Shown here one piece after another: positions 16,573 through 24,042 of a DNA stretch of 64,000 nt. Where the stretch lies: assembly GCA_029821755.1 (NCBI GenBank), contig JALGSV010000004.1, forward strand, positions 1-64,000. The letters are read 5' to 3'. Under the pieces are notes generated by a model, which worked only from the letters and a program-made list of their open reading frames with translations, was not told the origin of the DNA and ran no database searches. The position numbers were made by a program, and so were the translations under genes. The stretch's first letter is position 1. Every line of letters begins with the position of its first letter. The stretch comes from Candidatus Zipacnadum vermilionense. Its GTDB lineage: Bacteria > Armatimonadota > Zipacnadia > Zipacnadales > Zipacnadaceae.

Positions 16573-18456
16573 TCAGAAATGCTGGTCCTCGCCGGCCACC
16601 CACCACGACAGGTCCCGGAGCAGCAAGACCCAGTAGTCCCACTTCCAGAAGGGCGTCTGTCCCTCCGCGGGGTCGCCAAAGCAGGTTAACCCGATCACTG
16701 CCACTCGCCCTTGGCCGATCTTCCCGACCACGATCCCCGGCTTGCCGCCGACAGTCAGCAATGTCTGCGCGTCGGGCTTAGCCTGCAGGTCATGCGCGAA
16801 GAAACACAGCGGGCCCTGCGCGAACTCAGCGTACTCCGTCACCGGGTGCTTGTCACCCTTGACCACCGGCGTGCCTCCCCTAAACTGCAGGAGCGGCGGC
16901 ATCCCCGCCTGGCACACCACCGGCGCTATCTCCTCCAGCAGCGACCCCTTCAGCCCGGCGCGGTCCAGCGCCTTGTGTCCGCCGAACATGATCAGCCCTC
17001 CACCCCGCTGCACGTACTCCGCCAGCATGTGCTTCTGCCTTAGTGTCAGCGCCGTCAGGTCCGCCCCGCACAGGTAGATGACGCTGTGGCCGAACAGCGC
17101 CTCGGCGGTCTCCGGGAAGCCGACGTACACCTGCGACCGGCCCTTCTGGATCGGCACCGTATCCAACTTCATATCGTAGCTGGTCAGGTGGAAAGCGTCC
17201 ACAATCCGGTAGTAGTCGTAGAAGGCTCCCGCCACCAGCAGCCCTTTGAAGGGATAGGCGGTCCTCTGCGGCTGCAGCTCAGGCGGGATTGCTCCCTCGC
17301 TGCCCGGGTACAGGTCCAGCAGTTGCTTGTCCTCCAACAAGGCCAGTGGGAAGACCTTCACGATGTCGGCGGTGAAGGGTTGGTTCCCCGCCGTGTGGAC
17401 GCGGATCCCCCAGTACCCCGCGCTGCGCAGGATGAAGTCCGCCTCGAACTCCTGGAACTTGCCCGGCGCCGCGAAGTCCTTCGGGAACAGGTGCAGCTCC
17501 GCCCGCGCGCCCGCCTTCTCCGAGAAGACGTCCATGAAACCGACTTCCGTGTCGCCGGTGTTGTTCGCCACCTTGCAGCGCAAGATGGCCCGGTACAGCC
17601 CCGGCGGCGGGTTGGTGAAGTAGGGCGTGTGGGCCATGATGCCCGTACTGCCCACGCCCTCCGGGCTGGTGATCACCGAGTCGTAGGTCGCGTCCGGGTC
17701 GGGGGCGATGGTGCTCCACTTGCCGCCCGCGTAGTTCTGGCTGGATAGCTGATAGGCCTGCGCCCGCGAGGTGCTCAGGCCCCCCTCCACGATGCGCGGC
17801 ACCTTCTCCTTAGCCCAATCCGGCGTCGGCGGCGGGGAGTACTCGCGCACCTGCCACCCGTCCAGCCACATTGTCGAGGGGATGTTGCTGCCGGTTTGCT
17901 TTTCGCTGTTGTTGCTCGTGGAGGCGGTAAGAATCAGTCGCGCCGCCCCCGGCGGGGCCGACACAAACCGGTCGCCCAGGTCCCAGTCGACCGCATAGTA
18001 GGGGAAGCTGATCCCCGGCCCCCGCCCCAGGCTCTTGCCCTCGGCATCCTGCCAGTCCACCGACACGTACCCGCTAACTCCGCTGTACTTCCCCGGCTCA
18101 CCGAACCCCTCCAGCCGGTACCCCACAGATACCAGGTACCACTTCCCACCCTCCACCGCCACCGGCTTGCACGCCACGGAAGCCGAGCCTGTCCCCGGCA
18201 CGTCGGCCTTCAGCGCCTGCGTCCCCACCAGGAACATCTGCTTATCCAGGCTGAACGAGGCCGAGTCGGCCGGAGTGGCCGTAACCGTCCAGTCCACCGC
18301 CAACCCCTGGTCGTCGGCCTGCTCAAAACCGGGATTGGCCAGCAAGTTAGGCCCGATCCAGTCCTGTTGGGCGGCCGCGGGCACTACCCATCCCAGCAGC
18401 AGTACCGCCAGGCCACTATAAGCCAGCATTCTCGGGACAGTCATCATGGGTGTCAT
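16573..18456 (-). CDS. Secreted protein with C-terminal glutamine-amidotransferase-like domain (paralogue 1)
   Basis: A 627-residue exported protein. The signal peptide ends near PAAAQQ (residue 30). It is followed by a carbohydrate-binding-type beta-sandwich (NLLANPGFEQADDQGLAVDW) and a second beta-rich region to about residue 400. The C-terminal 200 residues form a class I amidotransferase-like fold: YLCGADLTALTLRQKHMLAEY, the glycine-rich RGGGLIMFGGHKALDRAG, and a closing FFAHDLQAKPDAQTLL...GQGRVAVIG. No obvious Cys-His-Glu triad is visible, so it may bind rather than catalyse. The same C-terminal domain occurs in the genes at 19368 and 41381. Its ATG overlaps the stop of the TIGR02391 gene (ATGA), and its AAGGAG lies inside that gene, suggesting translational coupling. 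Confidence 0.7.
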   Translation of the reverse strand: MTPMMTVPRMLAYSGLAVLLLGWVVPAAAQQDWIGPNLLANPGFEQADDQGLAVDWTVTATPADSASFSLDKQMFLVGTQALKADVPGTGSASVACKPVAVEGGKWYLVSVGYRLEGFGEPGKYSGVSGYVSVDWQDAEGKSLGRGPGISFPYYAVDWDLGDRFVSAPPGAARLILTASTSNNSEKQTGSNIPSTMWLDGWQVREYSPPPTPDWAKEKVPRIVEGGLSTSRAQAYQLSSQNYAGGKWSTIAPDPDATYDSVITSPEGVGSTGIMAHTPYFTNPPPGLYRAILRCKVANNTGDTEVGFMDVFSEKAGARAELHLFPKDFAAPGKFQEFEADFILRSAGYWGIRVHTAGNQPFTADIVKVFPLALLEDKQLLDLYPGSEGAIPPELQPQRTAYPFKGLLVAGAFYDYYRIVDAFHLTSYDMKLDTVPIQKGRSQVYVGFPETAEALFGHSVIYLCGADLTALTLRQKHMLAEYVQRGGGLIMFGGHKALDRAGLKGSLLEEIAPVVCQAGMPPLLQFRGGTPVVKGDKHPVTEYAEFAQGPLCFFAHDLQAKPDAQTLLTVGGKPGIVVGKIGQGRVAVIGLTCFGDPAEGQTPFWKWDYWVLLLRDLSWWVAGEDQHF

Positions 18457-19289
18457 GGCTCCTTGTCGGGTACCGTTCCCTGCCCCGTACCGGGGCGCGG
18501 AACTCTGATGGCATCGTCAAGTCTGAAGTGCAGTAGTGAGACGAGGGTCAGACAGTCGGCCGCCTCGTTCTCATCATCGTGCCAGAGAATCCTTGGTTCG
18601 TGCGCCCTGGGCGTCCGGACCGCCGAGAAGCAGCCCTTGAGCAGCATGGCAAATCCCTTGTGCTCAGACTTCTCGGTCTCGGTCCCCAATGAGTTAAGCA
18701 CGAGCAAGGGGTTCCCGATTGCGAACGCCTCGTCCACCAAGGTGCAACCGTCTGACTCGAGCCCCGTAAGGTCCCTTACTCGTTGCATCAGGCCCTTCAC
18801 GGCCTCGAACACAGCATGGAAATAGTTCTCCTGCAGCAGTTCCGCCTGGCAAAATCGCGTTGTCTCGCGGTGGATTCTCCTGCCCTGGAACTTGCCAATT
18901 AGAAGCTGCGCCCGTTGCTCCGCCTCGCTGATCGTCTGCGCGGCGACGACCTTTTGGAACTGGGCCGCGGGCGTCAGTTCCAGGCTATCGAACATGAGCA
19001 CAGCGTTCAGTTGCCTACGAACCTGCTCGAAGTGGTCTTTCGCGCCGATAAACCGGGCCGGCGACATGATCGCCATGATCAATGCGGCCACGGCGTTCCC
19101 GCACCGGTCCTGCTGCTGTTTGGCAAGCAGCGTAGAGTAGATGCGCCTCCACTTCGTGCTCTCCCCGGAGGAGTCCGAGATACGACAGGCGTCGAAAATG
19201 TTTGACAGCTCTGTCCCCGTGACTTCCTGCCCGAGCATGCGCGCTATCGGCTCAAGGCGGATTTCGTTGAAGGAATCGAACGCAGCCAT
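18453..19289 (-). CDS. TIGR02391 family protein
   Basis: A 278-residue protein whose second half fits the TIGR02391/Hypoth_Ymh family (PF09509): YFHAVFEAVKGLMQRVRDLTG, DEAFAIGNPLLVLNSLGTET, KGFAMLLKGCFSAVRTPRAHE, and a closing SLLHFRLDDA. This family occurs as singletons and in restriction/defence islands; its activity is unknown. Base composition is lower in GC than the neighbours (66 of 120 bases in 18661-18720 plus 18781-18840, 55%). It sits between two secreted amidotransferase-like genes of the same strand and overlaps the next by four bases. It looks like an insertion into an existing operon. Confidence 0.8.
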   Translation of the reverse strand: MAAFDSFNEIRLEPIARMLGQEVTGTELSNIFDACRISDSSGESTKWRRIYSTLLAKQQQDRCGNAVAALIMAIMSPARFIGAKDHFEQVRRQLNAVLMFDSLELTPAAQFQKVVAAQTISEAEQRAQLLIGKFQGRRIHRETTRFCQAELLQENYFHAVFEAVKGLMQRVRDLTGLESDGCTLVDEAFAIGNPLLVLNSLGTETEKSEHKGFAMLLKGCFSAVRTPRAHEPRILWHDDENEAADCLTLVSLLHFRLDDAIRVPRPGTGQGTVPDKEP

Positions 19290-19341
19290 TGATGATCCCT
19301 CTCCTCTCGCTCCCCTCTCTCACCCCTCCGCCTTCCTCCCC

Positions 19342-19366
19342 ACTCGCGACTCGCGACTCGCGACTC
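19342..19366. repeat. Short tandem repeat, unit ACTCGCG
   Basis: Three complete head-to-tail copies plus ACTC, ending one base before the stop codon of the 19368 gene. A few units only; it may be prone to slippage. Confidence 0.7.
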
Positions 19367-19367
19367 C

Positions 19368-21356
19368 TTACTTCCTGAAGTGATCGTCCTTCTTCCCCGC
19401 CCACCAAATCGCATTCCTCAGGATCAGATACCAGCCCTTGTCTTGCCAGAACGCCGTCTGGCCGTTCTGCGGGTTGCCCAGCGGTGCCCCCACAATGCAC
19501 ACGATCCGCGCCTTGTTCGGCCCGTACTCGCTGGCTACCATGAAGGGCTTGCCGTCCACTTGCATCAGCACCTGCGCCCCCGGCTTGACCTTCACGTCGT
19601 GCAGGAAGTAGCACGTCGCCTGCGGGGTGAGCGAGGTATACCCCAGGAACTCCGCCTTGTCCGGCCCGTACTTCACCGGCTTGCCGCCCGTGGGGACCAG
19701 GTCAAACACGCTGTCGGACATCTCCACCGGGAAGGCATCGCCCAGCGCCGAGCCCTTCAGTTGCGACCGCCCGTAGGCCCCGTGCGACCCCAGCACCACC
19801 ATTCCCCCGCCCGCCAGCAGGTAGTCATGGAGCATCTCCATCCCAATCGGTTTCAGCCCGCTCTTGCTGATCCCGCCCAGGATGATCGCCTCGTAGGACA
19901 GCAGCTTGTCGTAGTCATACGGGAAGTCCGTCAGTTCCCCATACCACGACCCGCCGTAGCGGTAGTAGATGATGTCCTTGGTCACGTTCCAGTTCGTCGA
20001 GTGCACCGCATTGGCTACCTGGTAGGCGTCGTCGTGGAGGCCCTCGAAGTAGAGGTAGCGCTCCATCCACGGCTCCCTGATGGCCAGGTTGTCCGGCTTC
20101 TCCAGACTCAGCTTCTGCGATGGCCGCACCCCGGCATAGATCGGCGTGCGCATGTCCGTCTGGATATTGTCCGCCCACTGGTAGGTGCCGGGGAAGAAAT
20201 CCTCCATGCTCACCGCAAACTGCGGGCCGCCCGCTTCGGTGCCTTGGACCTCCACTCGCACCACCAACGGGTCGGCGGGCGCGTCGGTGTAGGGCACCGT
20301 CTGCGTCTGCGGCTTGTCGGTCAGCGCCCCGAAGGGCACTACTCCCACCTTGACTTGCTTGGAGGTATCCGCACCGCCCACCAACGTCACCGCCATCTGC
20401 ATGTCCTGAACCGCCTGGGCCGAGCGCACCGCCTGGAAGTCCATCTCCCCGGTCCCGCCGGCGGCGGGGGTGAGGTGCCAGCCTGCGATCATCTCGGGAC
20501 CGACGTACAGGATCTTGTCCAGCCCCACGATTGGCGTGAGCCGCACCGTGTACGTCCGGCTGCTGCCCTGGGGCAGGTACAGGGTGTTGAACATGAACTC
20601 GTTGGTCTGGTTCCCGCCGTTGGCGTAGTTGATGCGCAGCTCGTTGTAGTCGGTGTCCATCGCCAGGCCGGTCTTCTTCACCGTGTCCACCAGGGCCATC
20701 CATCCGGCGGAGAAGTCGCGCATCCACTCCTCCCGGCCGTAGTGCCCGTTGTTGTCATATCCCGTGCTCCGCACCCCCCGCGCCGAGGGCCGGAAGGTGC
20801 GGTCGGTAGCGGCGTCATAGTCCCCGCCGGCGAACATCACGTCCTGCATCCAGTACGAGAAGACCTTGGACTGGTCCTCCGGCGCGGTCAGCTTGACGGC
20901 GCAGGTCAGGGTCGGCGAGTCGGCGCGCAGCGTGTAGGTCTTCTCCAACAGGATGCCGTCAAGCTTGGGGTTAGCCAGCGTCCCGCGCCAGATGCCCGTC
21001 GCCTGGCGCCAGACCATCACCGAGGCCTCCTCGGGCGTCTGGGAGACGATCTTGTACTCATAGGGCACTTCCAGGAACTCCCCAGGCCAGGTCTGCTCCT
21101 GGAAGTGGTCCATGCACAAGCCGCTGAAGGGCTTCTGCAGGATCAGCTCAGTCGGCGCGAGCTTATCCGAGTACGAGGTCACGGCCCCGCCGCGGGAGGG
21201 GTCAATGACCAGTTGCACCCGGTAGTTCTCCATCTTGACCACGTCGTGTCCGTCCTGCTGCGCCACTGCGCAGCCGACTTGCTGGGCCGATGTCGGCGCC
21301 ACCAGAATCGCCAGCACTAGCATCGTGATAGTCGTGACCGCGCTAAGGTGTCGCAT
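19368..21356 (-). CDS. Secreted mutarotase-like protein with C-terminal amidotransferase-like domain (paralogue 2)
   Basis: A 662-residue exported protein. The signal peptide is MRHLSAVTTITMLVLAILVAPTSA. Residues 25-330 look like a galactose-mutarotase-type beta-sandwich (VQLVIDPSRGGAVTSY; TLTCAVKLTAPEDQ), suggesting sugar binding. The C-terminal 200 residues repeat the amidotransferase-like domain of the 16573 gene: LSYEAIILGGISKSGLKPIG, AGGGMVVLGSHGAYGRSQLK, CYFLHDVKVKPGAQVLMQV and a closing AFWQDKGWYLILRNAIWW. The reading frame extends to 21410, but ATG 21356 has AAGGAG seven bases upstream and starts the signal peptide. It is downstream of two glycosidase-like genes on the same strand, with a 204-base gap holding a degraded family B repeat. 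No enzymatic residues can be named. Confidence 0.7.
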   Translation of the reverse strand: MRHLSAVTTITMLVLAILVAPTSAQQVGCAVAQQDGHDVVKMENYRVQLVIDPSRGGAVTSYSDKLAPTELILQKPFSGLCMDHFQEQTWPGEFLEVPYEYKIVSQTPEEASVMVWRQATGIWRGTLANPKLDGILLEKTYTLRADSPTLTCAVKLTAPEDQSKVFSYWMQDVMFAGGDYDAATDRTFRPSARGVRSTGYDNNGHYGREEWMRDFSAGWMALVDTVKKTGLAMDTDYNELRINYANGGNQTNEFMFNTLYLPQGSSRTYTVRLTPIVGLDKILYVGPEMIAGWHLTPAAGGTGEMDFQAVRSAQAVQDMQMAVTLVGGADTSKQVKVGVVPFGALTDKPQTQTVPYTDAPADPLVVRVEVQGTEAGGPQFAVSMEDFFPGTYQWADNIQTDMRTPIYAGVRPSQKLSLEKPDNLAIREPWMERYLYFEGLHDDAYQVANAVHSTNWNVTKDIIYYRYGGSWYGELTDFPYDYDKLLSYEAIILGGISKSGLKPIGMEMLHDYLLAGGGMVVLGSHGAYGRSQLKGSALGDAFPVEMSDSVFDLVPTGGKPVKYGPDKAEFLGYTSLTPQATCYFLHDVKVKPGAQVLMQVDGKPFMVASEYGPNKARIVCIVGAPLGNPQNGQTAFWQDKGWYLILRNAIWWAGKKDDHFRK

Positions 21357-21496
21357 GATCCTGCTCCTTAACTGTGCCGCGTGGTGCGGGTTCTCCAACT
21401 CGCCCAGCAAACCGCTTTCCCCTCGGCCACCACTCCATACTCTCGCCTCCGCCCCTCGCTATCCCGCCGCTCTGAGCCATCTCGCTGGTCTGCACC

Positions 21497-21527
21497 CATT
21501 CCTGTGCGCTCCCGTCAGGAGAGGGGG
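21497..21527. repeat. Degraded family B palindromic repeat
   Basis: The right arm TCAGGAGAGGGGG is intact, but the left arm is reduced to CCATTCCTG. It lies between the two minus-strand genes at 19368 and 21561. Confidence 0.4.
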
Positions 21528-21560
21528 TGCCGGCTCAGGACGAGCCGACGCGATAGGTGC

Positions 21561-23894
21561 CTACCATTCAAACACCACCATCTTCCAGAAGATGACACTC
21601 GGTACCGTCACCGTCGCTTTCCCGCCCACATCCTTGATCTCGAGCTTGACCGCCCTGACCTCATTCTGGCCGTCGGGCTCCATCGGTTCCGCCATCAGCA
21701 GGTACGCCGCAGTGGGTTTGGCGCCTCCGACGGAAGCGCAGGTGACCTGGATATCGCGGACCGGCGGATTGAGGTTGGACTGCGGGTTCTCCTCCACCTC
21801 CGCCACCGCCGGCGGGTTGAGCAGGTGGACGATGAGCTGCCGCTTCCCCGCGGCACTCTTGTTCCAGTAGACCATGTCCTCCCACCACACTGGCGCGGCC
21901 GCCTTGACCGCCACCTGGCCGTTGATCTCCTCCAACCAGTCGAGGTTGGCCCCGAAGAGCAACTCGCTGTAGCGAGTGCCGAAGGCGCCCAGATCGCCGA
22001 AGGGCAAGCGGCTGTTGGTGTAGCAAGCGAAGCGCCCGCTGGCGATCAGGCGGATGATGCTCGAGTAGATGTTGTCCACCACGTACTTGCCCCCGCCGCG
22101 CCGGAAGTCGAAGGGGTTGTAGATGCCGCCAAACTTGCGCACCTGGTCGCCCCAGGAGGTCATGCGGCGGACATAGGCCTTCCAGACGTGGTAGGGAGAG
22201 GTCTTCGATTGGTACGTGCAGGGGGTCTCGTCCAGCATCCACCCGCCCCCGGCGCAGCGCTCCTTAAAGGCCTCCATCATGTCCCTGACCTCCTCCGGCG
22301 CCGCGTAGTTGTAGCCGAAGGTGAAGTCGGGAATCTCCTTGTGTACCAGAGCCTTGACGTTCTTGATCGAAGCGGCACTGATCTTATCGGCCTCGGGGTA
22401 GGTCTTGGCGATCTCCTTGCCGTCGAAGCCGCGTTCGCCCGGATAGACCTCGAGATAGCGCACGTCCATCCGCACCCCCTTGAAGCCCATCTCCTTGCCG
22501 CAGTCGATGTATTGCTGGGCGATGTATTGCTGCACCTCGGGCAGCGAGTGGTTCAGCGTGCCCTGGAAGAAAATCGTCGGGTAGGTGTTGGGGTCGAAGT
22601 CGTAATCGTCGCGGCGCTCGAGGATCTGCTGGCGGTCCATTTCGTAATGGGCGACCTCGCCGTTGGCGTCGTACAGGAACCAATCAGGATGTTGCTGGAA
22701 GAGCTTGTAGCCCGACTCGGCCCAGCAGGTCCCGTTTACGTACGTCACCGGCCACATCCCGACCGACTTGAGCATGGCTAGCTGCTGGCGGATGGTGGTC
22801 CGGCTGCGGTAGGTCAGCCGCCCCTCCCCGCCGGGGAAGGGATCCTCGGTGGGGGAGAGGTCAGAGATGTCCCCAGGGGACCAGGAGAAGTACTCCGTGC
22901 GATCCGAGTGCGCCTTCTTGAAGAACAGTACCGAGCGCCACGACTCCGCTCCGGAGGCAGGTTGCACGTAGAAGATGGTGTGCATGTCCCGGTAGTCCGT
23001 GCCTCGGTCGTAGTTACTGCTGGTCGAGGTCCACAGCGGGATGCTGGTGACGTGGAAGTACTCGGAGGCAGCGTCCACTTCCTTGGCGCCCTGCAGCAGG
23101 CGCACGCGGATCTCTCGCCCGTACTCCTCCTTGCTCAGCGTGTAAGAGGTGGCGACGTCCTTCTGCTCACCGGGCGCGAGGGTAGCGTCCTGGCGGAAGA
23201 CCTCCCGCTTGCCCGCTATCCCCGTCAGTTCCTCGCCGACGACGGTCACCTTGGCCTCGGCGGCGGTGAGGTTAGCCAGGGTCGTACGGACCTCCACCTT
23301 CTGCCCTGGCTCATAGCGAATCTTATCGGGGAATACCTCGGTGATCACGGGGGCAACGTATGCTTCAGTAGCGATCTCTACTTTGTCAAGATAAGCCACC
23401 GGCGCGGCGCCCTCGGTCCCCGACTGCCACTGAACCAGCACCGCCGGACGATACTCCTCCGGCCGCAGCGCGGTCTGCAGAGGCAGCGAGACGGTGGTGT
23501 ACCCGGTCGGCTTCAGGCCAATCCCGTAGACCGGATAGGCCTTCATGAAGGCGTACCCTCCCGTCTGCATGTCGTGCGCGATAAGGGTGATGCGGAGGGG
23601 ATCGGTGATCGCCGACATGTTCTCGCCGCGCAGGTAGAAGGTGAACCAGACCGTGCCCTGCATGGTCATGGGAGGTGTGCTGAAGTTGACACTATAGGGC
23701 GGCTGGCCCTTTTGCAGGGGGATGCGCACCGCCTTCCCACCCGACGCAGCTGCATCGGCCACGACTTCCGTGTCCAGGAGCAGGTTGGCGGGCGGCAAGG
23801 CCTCCGCCTCGGTTTGCCAGGCCGGGGCGGCCCACGCTTGAGCGAGGGGCAGCAGAAGTAGCGCGATTGTCGGTATCAGAGCCAGTCTAGGCAC
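21561..23894 (-). CDS. Secreted TIM-barrel glycoside-hydrolase-like protein (tandem copy 1)
   Basis: A 777-residue exported protein starting at GTG 23894 with CAGGAGG upstream. The signal peptide ends at AQAWAA. Residues 25-190 form a carbohydrate-binding-type beta-sandwich, and residues 190-290 an Ig-like domain (VITEVFPDKIRYEPGQKVEV). Residues 330-660 form a predicted TIM barrel with GFKGVRMDVRYLEVY near residue 471 and GGWMLDETPCTYQSKTSPYH near residue 555. The end is a beta-sandwich (KRQLIVHLLNPP; TVTVPSVIFWKMVVFEW). GxRxD followed by an LDE motif recalls the Asp nucleophile and Glu acid/base of retaining clans such as GH-H, but no CAZy family can be named. It is a tandem duplicate of the 24043 gene. 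Confidence 0.75.
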   Translation of the reverse strand: MPRLALIPTIALLLLPLAQAWAAPAWQTEAEALPPANLLLDTEVVADAAASGGKAVRIPLQKGQPPYSVNFSTPPMTMQGTVWFTFYLRGENMSAITDPLRITLIAHDMQTGGYAFMKAYPVYGIGLKPTGYTTVSLPLQTALRPEEYRPAVLVQWQSGTEGAAPVAYLDKVEIATEAYVAPVITEVFPDKIRYEPGQKVEVRTTLANLTAAEAKVTVVGEELTGIAGKREVFRQDATLAPGEQKDVATSYTLSKEEYGREIRVRLLQGAKEVDAASEYFHVTSIPLWTSTSSNYDRGTDYRDMHTIFYVQPASGAESWRSVLFFKKAHSDRTEYFSWSPGDISDLSPTEDPFPGGEGRLTYRSRTTIRQQLAMLKSVGMWPVTYVNGTCWAESGYKLFQQHPDWFLYDANGEVAHYEMDRQQILERRDDYDFDPNTYPTIFFQGTLNHSLPEVQQYIAQQYIDCGKEMGFKGVRMDVRYLEVYPGERGFDGKEIAKTYPEADKISAASIKNVKALVHKEIPDFTFGYNYAAPEEVRDMMEAFKERCAGGGWMLDETPCTYQSKTSPYHVWKAYVRRMTSWGDQVRKFGGIYNPFDFRRGGGKYVVDNIYSSIIRLIASGRFACYTNSRLPFGDLGAFGTRYSELLFGANLDWLEEINGQVAVKAAAPVWWEDMVYWNKSAAGKRQLIVHLLNPPAVAEVEENPQSNLNPPVRDIQVTCASVGGAKPTAAYLLMAEPMEPDGQNEVRAVKLEIKDVGGKATVTVPSVIFWKMVVFEW

Positions 23895-23920
23895 GGTTCA
23901 GCCTCCTGAGGTGGGACATT

Positions 23921-23936
23921 TGTTTCACGTGAAGCA
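23921..23936. other. parS-like ParB-binding site
   Basis: TGTTTCACGTGAAGCA matches the universal bacterial parS consensus TGTTTCACGTGAAACA at 15 of 16 positions; the mismatch is G for A at position 14. It lies in the gap upstream of the GTG-start gene at 23894, between its start and the end of the 24043 gene. parS sites usually cluster near the replication origin; no parA, parB or origin genes are in the window. Confidence 0.6.
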
Positions 23937-23948
23937 TTCTACAGTGGT

Positions 23949-24026
23949 ACCGGCGTGTCGCCGGTGCTCCGTGTGGAACGGGCTTTCCAGACCACCCGAA
24001 CTGAGCGCGGGCAGAAAAGCCCGCGC
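23949..24026. repeat. Two intergenic hairpins
   Basis: First hairpin: ACCGGCG-tgt-CGCCGGT (23949-23965). Second: GCGCGGGC-agaaaa-GCCCGCGC (24005-24026), an 8-bp perfect stem. Neither has a T-run. They fill the gap between the two tandem glycosidase-like genes together with the parS-like site. Confidence 0.6.
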
Positions 24027-24042
24027 CACGCCGACGGTTGGT

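Noticed and set aside
19380-21320. 646-codon open frame on the plus strand
   Set aside because: Antisense to the mutarotase/amidotransferase-like gene. Its translation is Arg/His/Pro-rich with no domain pattern.
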